Shown: positions 25,439-33,565 of the stretch, piece after piece | How positions within the stretch are numbered: position 1 is the first letter of the stretch | How the letters are laid out: each line of letters starts with the position of its first letter | Origin: Antrihabitans spumae | Lineage (GTDB): Bacteria > Actinomycetota > Actinomycetes > Mycobacteriales > Mycobacteriaceae | Assembly (NCBI RefSeq): GCF_043944905.1 | Contig: NZ_JBIMSN010000026.1 | Span: 134,125 to 198,124, forward strand | Length of the DNA stretch: 64,000 nt | Direction: 5' to 3' | Notes under the pieces: generated by a model | What the model saw: the letters and a program-made list of their open reading frames with translations, nothing else | What the model was told of the DNA's origin: nothing | Databases searched by the model: none | Position numbers and translations under genes: made by a program

Positions 25439-26248
25439 ATGTTGAGTATCGGAGATTTCGCGAGACACGGGCAAGTGTCGGTCCGCATGCTGCGTCACTA
25501 CGACGCCATCGGACTACTGCAACCTGCACGCGTCGACGGATCCAGTGGCTACCGGTTCTACGAGGCGAGTCAGCTAGCGCGGCTCAACCGCGTCATCGCC
25601 TTGAAGGACCTCGGCTTCACCTTGCAACAGGTGCAGGAAATCCTCGACGAGCAGGTCAGCGGTGCGGAGCTGCGTGGCATGCTGCGGCTGCGACAATCCG
25701 AGTTGCAGGCACAGATCGCCAACGACGCGGCACGGCTCACCCAGGTCGACGTGCGACTCCGAATTATCGAGAGCGAGGGATCCATGCCTACCAACGACGT
25801 CGTCATCAAGCAGGTTCCGGCCGTGCGAGTTGCGGAATTGACAGGCCACGCGGCGGGATTCGAGCCCGAGTCGATCACCCCGGTCATCCAACCGCTCTTT
25901 ATGGATCTTTCTGCGCGCTTGGACCGGGCAGGGATCGGATTCGCGGGTCCGGCGATCGCGTACTACGAGGAAACCGGCGACGGTTCGGTCGTCGTCCATG
26001 CGGCGGTCCCCGTCGACCTGGCCGAGAAGGAAGGACACGACTTCGTCGTCGTCGACCTGCCCGCGGTCGAGAACGCTGCGACGCTCGTGCACCGCGGCAG
26101 CATGGATCTGGTCCTTCCCGACTGGCAAGCGCTGGGTCGGTGGATCGACGACCACGGTCACAGCTCGACCGGACCAGCACGCGAAGTCACCCTCGAATAC
26201 ACCGAAGATCCCGCCGGCTGGGTGACGGAGCTGCAAGTTCCGGTCTAG
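25439..26248 (+). CDS. MerR-family regulator with GyrI-like effector domain
   Basis: A 269-residue regulator with an N-terminal winged helix-turn-helix (MLSIGDFARHGQVSVRMLRHYDAIGLLQP, about 1-29, then SSGYRFYEASQL), a dimerisation helix (about 75-115) and a C-terminal GyrI-like ligand-binding domain (about 120-269). This is the plan of BmrR-type multidrug-sensing activators, although such regulators usually adjoin a transporter gene and none is next door. It ends 13 bases before a palindromic repeat. Confidence 0.88.
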   Translation: MLSIGDFARHGQVSVRMLRHYDAIGLLQPARVDGSSGYRFYEASQLARLNRVIALKDLGFTLQQVQEILDEQVSGAELRGMLRLRQSELQAQIANDAARLTQVDVRLRIIESEGSMPTNDVVIKQVPAVRVAELTGHAAGFEPESITPVIQPLFMDLSARLDRAGIGFAGPAIAYYEETGDGSVVVHAAVPVDLAEKEGHDFVVVDLPAVENAATLVHRGSMDLVLPDWQALGRWIDDHGHSSTGPAREVTLEYTEDPAGWVTELQVPV

Positions 26249-26260
26249 GCGGCTGCGCCG

Positions 26261-26306
26261 CTCGTGAGTCTTTTCGGAGGGCGGGCGCGCCGAAAAGACT
26301 CACGAG
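26261..26306. repeat. Palindromic intergenic repeat, copy A (terminator-like)
   Basis: Perfect 17-base arms CTCGTGAGTCTTTTCGG (26261-26277) and CCGAAAAGACTCACGAG (26290-26306) with a 12-base loop, directly after the MerR gene. Related copies lie at 26874-26917 and 40634-40678. It would form a very stable RNA hairpin, and it belongs to a dispersed family. Confidence 0.85.
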
Positions 26307-26393
26307 CCGAAGGCCTTCGTGGCAGGTGTGGGACTTCTCACGACCAGCACTTTCGATGCGGCACCGGCTCTGACCACGCCTTATGTTGGAGAG

Positions 26394-26879
26394 ATGCTCA
26401 AGAACCCGCTGCCGGCCTTCTCGCGTCGCCTCGCGACTTTTCCGTTGGTGATGCGCTTCGATCCGCTGATCATTCCGCTCGAGCGCGCGGTACGTCGGAT
26501 CAGCAACGACCGCTTCGGTGTCCTCGACATCGCTGGGCAACCGTCGATCCAGATCACGGTGCCTGGCCGAAAGTCCGGCATTCCGCGCACGACGTCACTG
26601 CTGTACGTGCCCGAAGGGGACGATATCTTGCTCGTCGGATCCAACTGGGGACGCCCGAAGCATCCGGTGTGGTCGGCGAACCTTGCGGCAGCCGAGACCG
26701 CGACCGTTCAGATTCGTGGCGAAGAGTTCGAGACGTCCATCGAGACTCTCACCGGCGCCGAACGCGACAAGGCGTGGCAGTACGCGATCGAGGTCTGGCC
26801 CGGCTATCAGATGGAGTACGAGCTCGCAGAGGGCCGCGAATTTCGCCTGTTCAGGCTGAGGCGGCTACCCCGGTCGTGA
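26394..26879 (+). CDS. Ddn-type deazaflavin-dependent nitroreductase family protein
   Basis: About 161 residues with the family signature ITVPGRKSGIPRTTSLLYVP (about 48-67) and a downstream VGSNWGRPKHPVWSANL segment. It is probably a split-barrel F420 or flavin oxidoreductase. A longer frame begins at 26319, but ATG 26394 has a GGAGAG site before it and leaves room for the preceding hairpin. Flanked on both sides by copies of the palindromic repeat. Confidence 0.8.
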   Translation: MLKNPLPAFSRRLATFPLVMRFDPLIIPLERAVRRISNDRFGVLDIAGQPSIQITVPGRKSGIPRTTSLLYVPEGDDILLVGSNWGRPKHPVWSANLAAAETATVQIRGEEFETSIETLTGAERDKAWQYAIEVWPGYQMEYELAEGREFRLFRLRRLPRS

Positions 26880-26917
26880 GTCCTTTCGGAGGGCCTGACC
26901 ACCAAAAGGACTCACGA
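26874..26917. repeat. Palindromic intergenic repeat, copy B
   Basis: Arms TCGTGAGTCCTTTCGG (26874-26889) and CCAAAAGGACTCACGA (26902-26917) pair with one mismatch. The repeat overlaps the last codons of the Ddn-type gene and ends 13 bases before the glyS stop, so it sits between two convergent genes and may terminate both. Confidence 0.8.
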
Positions 26918-26930
26918 GCCGCGGAGCGGC

Positions 26931-28316
26931 CTAGCTCCCGATGAGGCGCTGGGCTAGGTAACCCTCGACCTGATCGAGCGCTACTCGCTCCTGCGCCATC
27001 GAATCTCGTTCTCGCACAGTCACTGCGTGATCGTCGAGGGTTTCGAAGTCGACCGTGATGCAGAACGGCGTACCGATCTCGTCCTGACGGCGGTAGCGCC
27101 GACCGATCGCGCCTGCATCGTCGAATTCGACATTCCAGTGCTGACGCAGCGCCGCTGCCAGATCCTTCGCCTTCGGAGTCAGATCCGCGTTGCGGGACAA
27201 CGGCAGGACAGCCGCCTTGACCGGCGCGAGCCTGCGGTCGAGGCGAAGGACCGTCCGCTTGTCGACGCCGCCCTTGGCATTGGGGGCCTCGTCCTCGGCA
27301 TAGGCATCGACGAGGAACGCCATGAGCGACCGCGTCAGACCGGCCGCGGGCTCGATGACGTACGGCGTGAACCGCTCGTTGGTCGCCTGGTCGAAGTACG
27401 ACAGGTCCTGACCCGAATGCTCCGAATGCGTCTTGAGGTCGAAGTCCGTACGGTTCGCGACGCCCTCCAGCTCACCCCATTCGCTGCCCTGGAACCGGAA
27501 GCGGTACTCGATGTCGACGGTCCGCGTCGAGTAGTGCGACAGCTTGTCCTTCGGGTGTTCGTAGAGCCGCAGGTTCTCCGGATCGATACCGAGGCCGGTG
27601 TACCAGGCGTGGCGAGTGTCGATCCAGTACTGATGCCACTCCTCGTCCTCCCCTGGCTTGACGAAGAACTCCATCTCCATCTGCTCGAACTCACGCGTGC
27701 GGAAGATGAAGTTGCCCGGCGTGATCTCGTTGCGGAAGCTCTTACCGATCTGCGCGATACCGAACGGCGGCTTCTTGCGCGACGTGGTGAGGACGTTGGC
27801 GAAGTTCACGAAGATGCCCTGCGCGGTCTCCGGACGCAGATAGTGCAGGCCATCCTCGGATTCGATCGGTCCGAGGTAGGTCTTGAGCATCATGTTGAAG
27901 TCGCGCGGCTCGGTCCACTGACCCGGATCGCCCGTCTCGGGGTCGCGGATGTCGGCCATGCCGTTCGCAGGCGGATGCCCGTGCTTTTCCTCGTACGCCT
28001 CGAGCAGGTGATCCGCGCGGTAACGCTTGTGGGTGATCAGCGACTCGACGAGCGGGTCGTTGAACACACCGACGTGACCGGACGCGACCCAGACCTGACG
28101 CGGCAGGATCACAGCCGAATCGAGGCCGACGACGTCTTCGCGGCTGGTGACCATGCTGCGCCACCACTGCTTCTTGATGTTCTCCTTGAGCTCGACGCCG
28201 AGAGGTCCGTAGTCCCAGGCCGACTTGGTACCGCCGTAGATCTCGCCGCACTGATACACGAGTCCTCTGCGCTTGGCGAGGTTGGCTACGGTGTCGACCT
28301 TGGACTTGGGGGCCAC
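26931..28316 (-). CDS. glyS: Glycyl-tRNA synthetase (homodimeric type)
   Basis: About 461 residues with class II synthetase features: the N-terminal KRRGLVYQCGEIYGGTKSAW segment (motif 1 region), motif 2 (GKSFRNEITP...FRTREFEQMEMEFF, about 195-220) and motif 3 (AAGLTRSLMAFL, about 320), plus a C-terminal anticodon-binding domain. It charges tRNA-Gly. The GTG at 28316 gives the expected start; 42 residues upstream in frame are unlike the family. It is divergent from the arsR-zur pair. Confidence 0.96.
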   Translation of the reverse strand: MAPKSKVDTVANLAKRRGLVYQCGEIYGGTKSAWDYGPLGVELKENIKKQWWRSMVTSREDVVGLDSAVILPRQVWVASGHVGVFNDPLVESLITHKRYRADHLLEAYEEKHGHPPANGMADIRDPETGDPGQWTEPRDFNMMLKTYLGPIESEDGLHYLRPETAQGIFVNFANVLTTSRKKPPFGIAQIGKSFRNEITPGNFIFRTREFEQMEMEFFVKPGEDEEWHQYWIDTRHAWYTGLGIDPENLRLYEHPKDKLSHYSTRTVDIEYRFRFQGSEWGELEGVANRTDFDLKTHSEHSGQDLSYFDQATNERFTPYVIEPAAGLTRSLMAFLVDAYAEDEAPNAKGGVDKRTVLRLDRRLAPVKAAVLPLSRNADLTPKAKDLAAALRQHWNVEFDDAGAIGRRYRRQDEIGTPFCITVDFETLDDHAVTVRERDSMAQERVALDQVEGYLAQRLIGS

Positions 28317-28398
28317 GATTCGAGCTCTCCATCTGGCGAATAGCTGCCGGGTTACGGGTGCTTTGTCTAGGTCAGAATATCTGGCGCCCCAAGGACGT

Positions 28399-28439
28399 TT
28401 GACATGCGCAACCTTCCAAATCAAAATGGAAGTGATTTG
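28399..28439 (+). promoter_or_regulatory. Promoter and operator of the arsR-zur operon
   Basis: A consensus -35 TTGACA (28399-28404) is followed after exactly 17 bases by CAAAAT (28422-28427). The inverted repeat CAAATCA-N9-TGATTTG (28417-28423 with 28433-28439) covers the -10 and the probable transcription start, so a bound repressor would block RNA polymerase. The likely ligand is the ArsR/SmtB-type protein encoded 20 bases downstream, or the Zur-like protein after it. Confidence 0.65.
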
Positions 28440-28459
28440 CAATAAGAGGGAGGGTCCAG

Positions 28460-28825
28460 GTGTCCACAGCCGACACCGGTGATCTCGAGTTCACCGAGCA
28501 CAGTCACGACCCATTCACGACGACGCCACCGGCGCCTGTTCCACCGAAAGCAACCCTCGATGCCGCGGGTGAAATCCTGCGTGCGCTCGCAGCGCCGGTT
28601 CGTATCGCAATCGTCCTGCAACTGCGCGAGTCGGGCAGATGCGTCCACGAGTTGGTCGAGGCGCTCGGCGTCACGCAACCGCTGATCAGTCAGCACCTTC
28701 GAGTGCTCAAAGCGGCCGGTGTCGTCCGTGGCGAACGTAACGGACGCGAGGTTCTCTACGAACTCGTAGACGATCACCTCGCCCACATCGTAGTGGACGC
28801 GGTTGCACACGCGGAGGAAGGATGA
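28460..28825 (+). CDS. ArsR/SmtB-type metal-sensing repressor
   Basis: A 121-residue winged-helix repressor. The recognition helix is TQPLISQHLRVLKAAG (about 72-87). The last helix carries Asp104, His106, His117 and Glu120, i.e. DxH-x10-HxxE, the alpha-5 zinc/cobalt site of the SmtB/CzrA group. It should dissociate from DNA when zinc is plentiful. A GAGGGAGGG ribosome site precedes the GTG start. It is translationally coupled (ATGA) to the Fur-family gene, the arrangement of the mycobacterial smtB-zur (furB) operon. Confidence 0.9.
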   Translation: MSTADTGDLEFTEHSHDPFTTTPPAPVPPKATLDAAGEILRALAAPVRIAIVLQLRESGRCVHELVEALGVTQPLISQHLRVLKAAGVVRGERNGREVLYELVDDHLAHIVVDAVAHAEEG

Positions 28826-29247
28826 CGGCCTTGACCGGAACGTCTGGACGAGTCGCGGTCGGTGTTCGAAGCACGCGGCAGCGCAGCGCGATCTCGGCAT
28901 TGCTCGACGACATCGACGAGTTCAGATCCGCGCAGGAACTGCACGACGAGCTACGTAAGCGTGGCGAAGGCATCGGCCTCACGACCGTCTACCGGACGCT
29001 GCAGACCCTCGCCGATTCCGGAACCGTAGACGTATTACGCACGGACACAGGCGAATCCGTCTACCGCCGCTGCTCGTCGGGCCATCACCACCACCTGGTC
29101 TGCAGACATTGCGGCTATACCGTCGAGGTCGAAGGTCCGACGGTCGAGCAGTGGGCGAAGTCGACCGCGGACACCCATGGCTTCACCGACGTCAGCCACA
29201 CGGTCGAGATCTTCGGGACCTGCCAGACGTGCGCGGGAAACCGGTGA
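28822..29247 (+). CDS. zur: Fur-family zinc uptake regulator
   Basis: A 141-residue Fur-family protein: a winged-helix region (about 15-85, GLTTVYRTLQTLADSGTVDV), the HHHHLVCRHCG segment (His88-91, Cys94, Cys97) and a second CxxC (Cys134, Cys137) giving the structural zinc site. Pairing with an SmtB-type repressor points to zinc homeostasis, i.e. Zur/FurB, rather than iron. It would repress zinc uptake genes when zinc is bound. Confidence 0.9.
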   Translation: MTALTGTSGRVAVGVRSTRQRSAISALLDDIDEFRSAQELHDELRKRGEGIGLTTVYRTLQTLADSGTVDVLRTDTGESVYRRCSSGHHHHLVCRHCGYTVEVEGPTVEQWAKSTADTHGFTDVSHTVEIFGTCQTCAGNR

Positions 29248-29281
29248 GCCGAGATACCCCAACGGCGTTCAGGGCAGGCGA

Positions 29282-29704
29282 CTAGGGAACCAACCCCTGC
29301 CGACTACGGTCGGCGCCGGAGAGCACAAGCAACAGCATCGTCATCAACGCTTCGTCGGTGAGGCCGGCGGCGGGGAACGTATAACGCATGATCACGTCCG
29401 CCAACTTGCCGTTGCCTATGATCGTGATCGACCCGAACTGCAGCGCATTGTTGCGATCGGCAACCCGTTTGGTGAGCGGCGCCCGCAACGGTCGGTCCCA
29501 TGCCAGCACACACGTGAGTGACAGGACGTCGAGACCGGGCGACAGATTCACCGCACGCATCGAGCACAGTGCGCCCGCGTATTCGAACCCGAGCGAGCCA
29601 TCGTCGTTGGTGCGCAACGTCACAAAAGGCGCGAGCACATCGAGTGCCCTCTGCTGCAACGCATCTGCAGACCCGCCCCCGTTCGACTCCTGGGCTTCGG
29701 TCAT
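29282..29704 (-). CDS. YbjN-domain (secretion-chaperone-like) protein
   Basis: About 140 residues with alternating strands and a C-terminal helix pair (LTDEALMTMLLLVLSGADRS), consistent with the YbjN/type III secretion chaperone-like fold common in actinobacteria. No catalytic residues are evident. The ATG at 29704 overlaps the uppS stop by one base (TGATG); a GTG at 29707 is also possible. It is probably co-transcribed with uppS. Confidence 0.6.
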   Translation of the reverse strand: MTEAQESNGGGSADALQQRALDVLAPFVTLRTNDDGSLGFEYAGALCSMRAVNLSPGLDVLSLTCVLAWDRPLRAPLTKRVADRNNALQFGSITIIGNGKLADVIMRYTFPAAGLTDEALMTMLLLVLSGADRSRQGLVP

Positions 29705-30549
29705 CACTTCACTCCCCCGAATCGACGATCACGTGACGCATATTCGACACACGCTGCCCACAGGTCGCGACGATCGAAATCCGGAAAAAGCTTGTCCTGG
29801 AACACCAATTCGGCATACGCCGACTGCCACAGCAAGAAGTTCGACGTCCGGAACTCACCGGACGGGCGCAGGAAGAGATCGACATCCGGCATATCCGGCT
29901 CGTCGAGGTAGCGCGCGACCGTCGCCTCGGTGATGCGCTCCGGATCCAGCTGTCCGGATGCGGCGAGCTTCGCGATTTCCTTTACGGCATCGGCGATTTC
30001 GGCTCTGCCGCCGTAGTTGACGCACATCGTCAGCGTCATCACCGAGTTGTCCTTGGTCAGCTCTTCGGCGACCTCGAGTTCCTTGATCACGCTGCGCCAC
30101 AACCGCGGTCGGCGACCGGCCCAGCGCACGCGTACGCCCATTTCGTTCATCTCGTCGCGGCGGCGACGGATGACGTCACGGTTGAAGCCCATAAGAAACC
30201 GGACCTCTTCGGGACTGCGTCGCCAGTTCTCCGTCGAGAACGCGTACGCCGACAGCCAGGTGACGCCCATTTCGATACAGCCGCAGACGGTGTCCATCAA
30301 CACGGCCTCGCCACGTTCGTGACCTGCGGTGCGCGGCAACCCGCGGTCCTGCGCCCAGCGACCGTTGCCGTCCATCACCAACGCGACGTGTTTCGGAATC
30401 AACTCCGGCTGCAGAATCGGCGGCCGGGCGCCGGACGGATGTGGGTCCGGTGGACGTATTACGCGGTCAGGCTGTGCCGGTCCGCGTCGGAGCGAGCGGC
30501 GCGCGCCAGGTCTCGGCGGGGAGTCCATACGACGAATCACGGTGTCCAT
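29704..30549 (-). CDS. uppS: Decaprenyl diphosphate synthase (cis-prenyltransferase)
   Basis: The protein carries the cis-prenyltransferase signature HVALVMDGNGRWAQDRGLP, where the Asp binds Mg-diphosphate, the SAYAFSTENWRRSPEEV region and the C-terminal DLFLRPSGEFRTSNFLLW motif. It elongates a prenyl diphosphate to the C50 (or C55) carrier lipid for cell-wall synthesis. The N-terminus has a variable Arg/Pro-rich extension, common in this order, and the exact start is uncertain (30528-30567). Its 5' end overlaps the recO 3' end by about 80 bases. Confidence 0.93.
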   Translation of the reverse strand: MDTVIRRMDSPPRPGARRSLRRGPAQPDRVIRPPDPHPSGARPPILQPELIPKHVALVMDGNGRWAQDRGLPRTAGHERGEAVLMDTVCGCIEMGVTWLSAYAFSTENWRRSPEEVRFLMGFNRDVIRRRRDEMNEMGVRVRWAGRRPRLWRSVIKELEVAEELTKDNSVMTLTMCVNYGGRAEIADAVKEIAKLAASGQLDPERITEATVARYLDEPDMPDVDLFLRPSGEFRTSNFLLWQSAYAELVFQDKLFPDFDRRDLWAACVEYASRDRRFGGVK

Positions 30550-31306
30550 CCTGCCCGACGCCCACACTGTGCGGCTGAGCGCGCTCGATCAACGGAAGCG
30601 TGCGCAACTGGCGTTCCAGGTGCCACTGCAGATGTGCGGCGATCAAACCGCTCGCCTGTCGACGCACCGCATCCGTCGCCGCATCGGTGTCGGCCCACGC
30701 TCCCCTACACAGCGAGTCCATCAGATCGAGGACACCGGGCGACGGAGTTGCGGCTCCGGGCGGTCGGCAATGCACACACACCGCGCCACCTGCCGAGACA
30801 TGAAACGCCCGATGCGGACCCGGGGTCGCGCAGCGCGCGCACTCGTCGAGCGCGGGCGCCCAGCCCGCGAATCCCATTGCGCGGAGCAGAAAAGCATCGA
30901 GAATCAGCTCCGGCGCTCGGGTCTGCCCTGCGACCGCACGGAGCGCGCCGACGGTGAGCTGATGCAACTGCAGCGCCGGCGCGCGTTCCTCGCCTGCGAG
31001 CCGCTCCGCCGTCTCGAGAACAGCGCATGCGGTGGTGTAGCGGCCGTAGTCGTCGACGATGTCACCGGAGAAGGCGTCGACCGTATGGACCTGCGTCACG
31101 ATGTCGAGGTTGCGCCCCGGATAGAGCTGCACATCTATGTGTGCGAACGGTTCGAGCCGGGCGCCGAACTTGGACCGGGTCCGTCGAACACCCTTGGCAA
31201 CCGCACGCACCAACCCGTGCTGGCGTGTGAGCAGCGTGACAATACGGTCGGCTTCGCCAAGCTTGTGCTGACGTAAGACGACGGCGTTGTCCCGATACAG
31301 CCGCAT
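30467..31306 (-). CDS. recO: DNA repair protein RecO
   Basis: A 279-residue protein: an N-terminal OB fold (MRLYRDNAVVLRQHKLGEAD), a helical middle and a zinc motif CARCATPGPHRAFH...CVHC (about 176-200). RecO anneals SSB-coated single strands and loads RecA with RecR. It sits between era and uppS, as in related actinobacteria. Its C-terminal 25-30 residues (basic, rich in Pro, Arg and Thr) are encoded in the overlap with uppS. Confidence 0.93.
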   Translation of the reverse strand: MRLYRDNAVVLRQHKLGEADRIVTLLTRQHGLVRAVAKGVRRTRSKFGARLEPFAHIDVQLYPGRNLDIVTQVHTVDAFSGDIVDDYGRYTTACAVLETAERLAGEERAPALQLHQLTVGALRAVAGQTRAPELILDAFLLRAMGFAGWAPALDECARCATPGPHRAFHVSAGGAVCVHCRPPGAATPSPGVLDLMDSLCRGAWADTDAATDAVRRQASGLIAAHLQWHLERQLRTLPLIERAQPHSVGVGQDGHRDSSYGLPAETWRAPLAPTRTGTA

Positions 31307-31544
31307 AAACTGCCCAACTCCCGTTTCGGTCGAAGGTCATTGTTTCATGCGGCACCGACAACGTCGGTGAGGCGCTCTCGCGGCTCACTGTGTCGCAAAT
31401 CGCCCACAAAACTGCAATCCACCACCTGACCTGCAACGAAACCCTGTTGCAGACCTGCACCCGATCCGTCGGCACGTCCATTTCCGGCGTGGCGATACTG
31501 CGATCGCCCGGCCAGAGAGGATCATCGACGCGTGACGAAACCTA

Positions 31545-31877
31545 GTGCGTCAAAGACAGAGAACACACGATCGCGGAACGCAGGATCGCGCCACGGCTAA
31601 GAAACGCGACGCCAACCCTCTTCCGAAGTCTGTTCAGCCGGCGACAACTGGCTTCGCGGTCGGGAACCGCGTCGTCACCCGCCACTCCTCCGACTCCGCC
31701 ATGCCGGAAGACCTGTGGCCGAACGTCTCCGGCGTCATCGTCGACGACTTCAACCCGGGCCTGCCGCCTCAGGACGACTACGGTCGCACCTGGGCCATCT
31801 CGAAGCGCTGGGCAGTTGCGCTCGACACGGGTTCACTCGTGTTTCGCAACGACAGCGACCTCGCCCGCGAATCCTGA
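31545..31877 (+). CDS. Conserved-looking small hypothetical protein
   Basis: About 110 residues: a basic, poorly structured N-terminus (about 1-35), then a compact part with VGNRVVTRHSSDSAMPEDLWPNVSGVIVDDF and RTWAISKRWAVALDTGSLVF. The KOW-like pattern (GxRVV...G.V.DD) suggests a small beta-barrel, but I cannot name a family. A strong hairpin follows 15 bases after the stop. The GTG start at 31545 is uncertain; the structured part begins near 31655. Confidence 0.5.
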   Translation: MRQRQRTHDRGTQDRATAKKRDANPLPKSVQPATTGFAVGNRVVTRHSSDSAMPEDLWPNVSGVIVDDFNPGLPPQDDYGRTWAISKRWAVALDTGSLVFRNDSDLARES

Positions 31878-31891
31878 ATTCTCCCCCACCG

Positions 31892-31935
31892 ACGAGCCGT
31901 CGAACGCCGCAACCAGGCTGCGTTCGACGGCTCGT
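31892..31935 (+). terminator. Strong stem-loop terminator
   Basis: Perfect 16-base arms (31892-31907 with 31920-31935) around a 12-base loop, just after the small hypothetical gene. Confidence 0.85.
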
Positions 31936-32110
31936 TCGTAGGCTCGTTTGCCTTCCCGTTGTCCGGATACCCACATAACGAACTCGAAACTTTGTTACTT
32001 CGATGCGGTATCGGAATGGTCACGAATGTGTCACACTTCTTGCGTGGTGTGAACCACATCATTCCTATTTGACCAGCCCGTCGACTGGGCTACGAACAAC
32101 GGAGAAGCAC

Positions 32111-32305
32111 ATGGGAATGCAGTCGGCGCGCAGTAGCACAGGGTCCCTCAGCTGGGGAATTCGGTGCGACAGATGCGAGCGTTGGACCTATTCGCCGGCA
32201 CGTTCGGCAGCCGCCTCCGCCATCCGGAGCGCACAATCCAAGGGTTGGATCGTCTCCGACCGTGACCTCTGCCCCAGTTGCGTTTCGGCACTGCGCCGAC
32301 GCTGA
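32111..32305 (+). CDS. Small protein with two CxxC motifs
   Basis: A 64-residue basic protein with CDRC (about residues 19-22) and CPSC (about 54-57), a likely zinc-ribbon pair. GGAG at 32101 gives a good ribosome binding site for the ATG at 32111. The in-frame extension upstream lacks coding character. It lies in the recO-era gap, on the opposite strand. Function unknown. Confidence 0.55.
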   Translation: MGMQSARSSTGSLSWGIRCDRCERWTYSPARSAAASAIRSAQSKGWIVSDRDLCPSCVSALRRR

Positions 32306-32325
32306 ACCTGTTTGGGCAGTTTCAG

Positions 32326-33225
32326 CTAAAAGCCGAGTCTGCCAAGCTGTTTCGGGTCGCGTTGCCAATCCTTCGCGACCTTGACATGCAGCTCCAGAAA
32401 GACCTTCGTACCAAGTAGTTTCTCGATCTGGGCACGGGCAGCCGTGCCCACATCGCGGAGCCTCGCTCCACCTTTTCCGATGACGATGCCCTTCTGGCTC
32501 GACCGCTCCACGTACAGCAGAGCATGCACATCGAGCATGTCGGTGCGACCCTCGCGTTCGACGACCTCTTCGATGACAACCGCAAGCGAGTGCGGCAGTT
32601 CGTCACCCAGACCTTCCAACGCAGCTTCGCGAATCAACTCCGCCATCAGAGTCTCTTCTGGCTCGTCGGTCAGCTCACCGTCCGGGTAGAACGCCGGACC
32701 TTCCGGCATCACCGACGCCAACACATCGACGAGGACTTCGACCTGCTCACCCTTCGTCGCCGAAACGGGCACAATTTCGCACGTCGGGCCGAGCAATTTC
32801 GAGACCGCGAGAAGTTGTTCCGTAATCTGCTGCTTGCCGACCTTGTCGATTTTGGTGACGACGCCGACAACCGTCGTCTTCGGCGCCATGTGCCGGATCT
32901 GCTCGAGGATCCAACGGTCGCCAGGCCCGACCTTCTCGTCCGCCGGGATACACAGCGCGATCACGTCGACCTCGGAATAGGTATCGCGCACAAGGTCGTT
33001 CAGTCGCTGACCCAGCAGGGTACGTGGCCGATGCAGACCAGGAGTGTCGACGAGAATCAACTGGGCGTGCTCGCGATGGACGATGCCACGAATGGTGTGT
33101 CGCGTGGTCTGCGGACGTGACGACGTGATCGCAATCTTCTGACCCACGAGCGCGTTGGTGAGCGTCGACTTGCCGGTATTCGGCCGACCGACGAAACAGA
33201 CGAAGCCGGAATGGAATTCAGACAC
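32326..33225 (-). CDS. era: GTPase Era
   Basis: A 299-residue GTPase: G1 GRPNTGKSTL (about 11-20), G3 DTPGLH (about 61-66), G4 TKID and a C-terminal KH domain (SSQKGIVIGKGGARLRDVGT). Era binds the 3' end of 16S rRNA and is needed for 30S maturation. The GTG at 33225 gives the usual short N-terminus (SEFHSGFVCFVG). It overlaps the preceding gene by eight bases and belongs to the corC-era run. Confidence 0.95.
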   Translation of the reverse strand: MSEFHSGFVCFVGRPNTGKSTLTNALVGQKIAITSSRPQTTRHTIRGIVHREHAQLILVDTPGLHRPRTLLGQRLNDLVRDTYSEVDVIALCIPADEKVGPGDRWILEQIRHMAPKTTVVGVVTKIDKVGKQQITEQLLAVSKLLGPTCEIVPVSATKGEQVEVLVDVLASVMPEGPAFYPDGELTDEPEETLMAELIREAALEGLGDELPHSLAVVIEEVVEREGRTDMLDVHALLYVERSSQKGIVIGKGGARLRDVGTAARAQIEKLLGTKVFLELHVKVAKDWQRDPKQLGRLGF

Positions 33226-33565
33226 CGGACACCTCCAGAACCGACCCGCTCGACGACGCGACGATGACAACTGCGCTCGGCGACAGCTCGCGTACCGCGT
33301 CGACACCGGGATCCGACGTATCGGCACCGACGACGACCGCGGCCTCGAAACCTTCTGCTGCGCTGGAAATGGCTGCGGCGACAGCGGATTGCAGCGCCGA
33401 CAACGTGAGCGTTGTGAGCTTCACGTCCCCCGCCGCGTAGGTCCGCCCGTCGGTGTCGCGAACTGCGGCACCGTGGCCGCGTCCTGTTCGCGCCATCGCA
33501 CCGCGAGCGAGCACAACCAATTTCGCGTCCTCTTGCGACAGTTCCGTTCGGCCTTCGTCAGTCAT
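33218..33565 (-). CDS. Cytidine deaminase-fold protein lacking zinc ligands
   Basis: A 115-residue protein in the corC-era position where actinobacteria carry a cytidine deaminase-like gene. The fold pattern is present (VLARGAMARTGRGHGAAVRD, then AVVVGADTS), but the stretch that should be HAE/CAE reads LTLSALQSAVAAA, and no PCxxC motif follows. It should therefore not bind zinc or deaminate. It overlaps corC by eight bases. Possibly a ligand-binding or structural relic. Confidence 0.75.
   Translation of the reverse strand: MTDEGRTELSQEDAKLVVLARGAMARTGRGHGAAVRDTDGRTYAAGDVKLTTLTLSALQSAVAAAISSAAEGFEAAVVVGADTSDPGVDAVRELSPSAVVIVASSSGSVLEVSGV

Noticed and set aside
28317..28398. T-box riboswitch upstream of glyS
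   Set aside because: The start-to-divergent-gene distance is under 150 bases and no T-box bulge sequence is visible on the minus strand.
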